From positions 1 to 6,964 of the forward strand of contig JAKDLE010000147.1 in assembly GCA_030453005.1 (NCBI GenBank): 6,964 nucleotides of DNA, given 5' to 3'. The notes beneath the pieces are model-generated. The model made no database searches. It worked only from the letters and a program-made list of their open reading frames with translations, and was not told the DNA's origin. The DNA comes from Pseudonocardia sp. GTDB taxonomy: Bacteria; Actinomycetota; Actinomycetes; Mycobacteriales; Pseudonocardiaceae. Positions 5,644 through 6,964 of the stretch are shown piece after piece. Positions within the stretch are counted from its first letter, which is position 1. Every line of letters begins with the position of its first letter. Position numbers and translations under genes: made by a program.

Positions 5644-6920
5644 TGATTCGGCGAGCATCGCGCCGGGTGGCCGTGCTGGCCGCCATGGCGGCGGCACTCA
5701 CCCTGGCCGGTTGCAGCACGCGTGCACCCGAGGGCGGCGGCGGCGGCGCGGGCGGTGGCGAGGTCGCGACCGACTTCGGTGTCACCGCCGACACGATCAC
5801 CCTCGGCGTGCTGACGGACACGTCCGGGCCGTTCCGCAACCTCGGCACCGGCATCACCCAGGGCAACCAGCTCTGGGCCGACGACGTCAACGCCCGCGGC
5901 GGGATCTGCGGTCGGCAGATCGCGCTCGACGTCGCCGACAGCGGCTACAAGGCCGACATCGCGACCACCCAGTACCGCACGCAGCAGCCGAACATCCTCG
6001 GCTACCTGCAGCTGCTCGGCTCGCCGATCAACTCGGCGCTGGAGGGCAACCTCGTCCAGGACGAGGTCACCTCGCTGGCCCTGTCCTGGTCGTCGTTCAT
6101 CCTCGACAACGAGTACCAGATCATCCCCGGCACCACCTACGACCTGGAGATGATCAACGGGCTCGCCTACCTGCAGCAGCAGGGCCTGATCGCCGACGGC
6201 GACACCCTCGGGCACATCTTCGTCGGCGGCGAGTACGGCGAGAACGGCCTGCTCGGCGCGAAGTACTACGCCGAGCAGCACGGCATGACGATCCAGGAGG
6301 CGAAGGTCGCCGCGAGCGACACCGACATGACGAACATCGTCACGGGCTTCCAGGGGGCCGGGGTCAAGGCGATCCTGCTGACCACCACCCCGGCGCAGAC
6401 GGCGTCGACGCTGAACGCGGCCTCCGCGCTCGGCCTGGACGTGCCGGTCATGGGCAACAACCCGACGTTCGACCCCGCCACCAACCTGGCGGGCCCGGCC
6501 GCGGCGACGGTCGACAACCTCTACGTCTCGGCCAGCTCGGTCCCGTTCTCCTCGGAGGTGGAGAAGGCGGCCGCGATCCGCGAGTCGTTCCAGGCCAAGT
6601 ACCCCGACGCCTCGGAGAACGCGGGCGTGCCCTACGGCTACGCAGGCGGGATCATCTGGGAGCAGATCCTCGAGGAGGCCTGCGAACGGGGCGACCTGAC
6701 GCGGGCCAGCGTGCACCAGTCGTTCCTCGACGCTGAGAACATCTCGACCGAGGCCCTGGTGGCGAGCGAGCTCGACTTCACCAAGCCGGGCACCCCGGCG
6801 AGCCGGTCGGTGTACATCGCCGAGGCCGACCCGGCGCAGCCGGGCGGGCTGCGGCAGGCGACCGACGTGTTCTCCTCGCCGGAGGCCGAGAGCTACGTGG
6901 CCCCGCACGAGAAGGGCTGA
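5640..6920 (+). CDS. Lipoprotein substrate-binding protein of the LIV/HAAT importer (Peripla_BP_6 type)
   Basis: A 426-residue extracytoplasmic solute receptor. It has a lipoprotein signal peptide: basic MMIRRASRR, a hydrophobic core (10-23), and a lipobox LAGC ending at Cys25, the predicted lipidated residue. A Gly-rich linker (32-40) would lift the receptor domain off the membrane. The fold starts at about 52 with ITLGVLTDTSGPF; DDVNARGGICGRQI (81-94) is typical of the family. Cys90 and Cys348 may form a disulfide. The gene starts at ATG 5640, in an ATGA overlap with the livM stop and 6 bases after GGAAAGGA (5626-5633); a second in-frame ATG at 5643 would change little. The family label means branched-chain amino acids only by tradition; homologues bind amides, urea or aromatic acids. 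The ligand is not assignable, and residues in the usual amino-acid pocket differ, so I withhold livK. Confidence 0.92.
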   Translation: MMIRRASRRVAVLAAMAAALTLAGCSTRAPEGGGGGAGGGEVATDFGVTADTITLGVLTDTSGPFRNLGTGITQGNQLWADDVNARGGICGRQIALDVADSGYKADIATTQYRTQQPNILGYLQLLGSPINSALEGNLVQDEVTSLALSWSSFILDNEYQIIPGTTYDLEMINGLAYLQQQGLIADGDTLGHIFVGGEYGENGLLGAKYYAEQHGMTIQEAKVAASDTDMTNIVTGFQGAGVKAILLTTTPAQTASTLNAASALGLDVPVMGNNPTFDPATNLAGPAAATVDNLYVSASSVPFSSEVEKAAAIRESFQAKYPDASENAGVPYGYAGGIIWEQILEEACERGDLTRASVHQSFLDAENISTEALVASELDFTKPGTPASRSVYIAEADPAQPGGLRQATDVFSSPEAESYVAPHEKG

Positions 6921-6964
6921 CGCGAGCCGTCCCGTCGTCACGACCCGAGGGCCCCGGACCACGG
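6921..6964. other. Short downstream flank, no gene seen
   Basis: These 44 bases follow the stop of the binding-protein gene. I see no clear stem-loop followed by a T-run, no start codon with a ribosome site and no repeat. A terminator or the next gene may lie just beyond the window. Confidence 0.5.

Noticed and set aside
5478..6962. A 494-codon open frame on the - strand opposite the binding-protein gene
   Set aside because: It is antisense to a clear lipoprotein gene, its translation has the Arg/Val/Gly-rich look of a GC-rich shadow frame, and it shows no domain pattern.
1..6964. CRISPR arrays, tRNA/rRNA genes, insertion sequences, toxin-antitoxin or phage genes
   Set aside because: Reading both strands showed no repeat-spacer pattern, no tRNA-like cloverleaf, no transposase motifs and no terminal repeats.

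Overview
The window is very GC-rich, with strong G/C bias at third codon positions, frequent GTG starts and overlapping stop/start codons. It looks like an actinobacterial chromosome. The gene style would fit a Pseudonocardia or Amycolatopsis relative, but that is an impression and not a placement. All supported genes lie on the + strand.

Bases 1-1707 carry a two-component pair: the 3' part of a GAF-domain sensor histidine kinase of the NarX/DesK (HisKA_3) class, overlapping by 4 bases a NarL/LuxR-type response regulator. Bases 1708-1917 are the only sizeable gap. It holds no visible terminator, a plausible sigma-70-like promoter (TTGCGT, 17 bp, TAGATA), three closely spaced inverted repeats around that promoter, and a small reading frame with a strong Shine-Dalgarno sequence that overlaps the start of the next gene.

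Bases 1918-6920 form one compact operon for a complete LIV/HAAT-type ABC importer. The order is livF (ATPase), livG (ATPase), livH (permease), livM (permease) and a lipoprotein substrate-binding protein. Every junction overlaps by 4-8 bases or is separated by 3 bases, so the five products are probably made by coupled translation. The lipoprotein captures the solute outside the membrane, the two permeases form the channel, and the two ATPases drive uptake. The position of the kinase/regulator pair directly upstream suggests that it controls the importer, but that link is inferred from context only.

Bases 6921-6964 are a short tail in which I see no gene or clear terminator. The set is recognisable at family level. 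I see no wholly new system. The points worth a second look are the regulatory gap, the altered phosphatase motif of the kinase, the divergent binding protein, and a cluster of rare codons at the start of livH.
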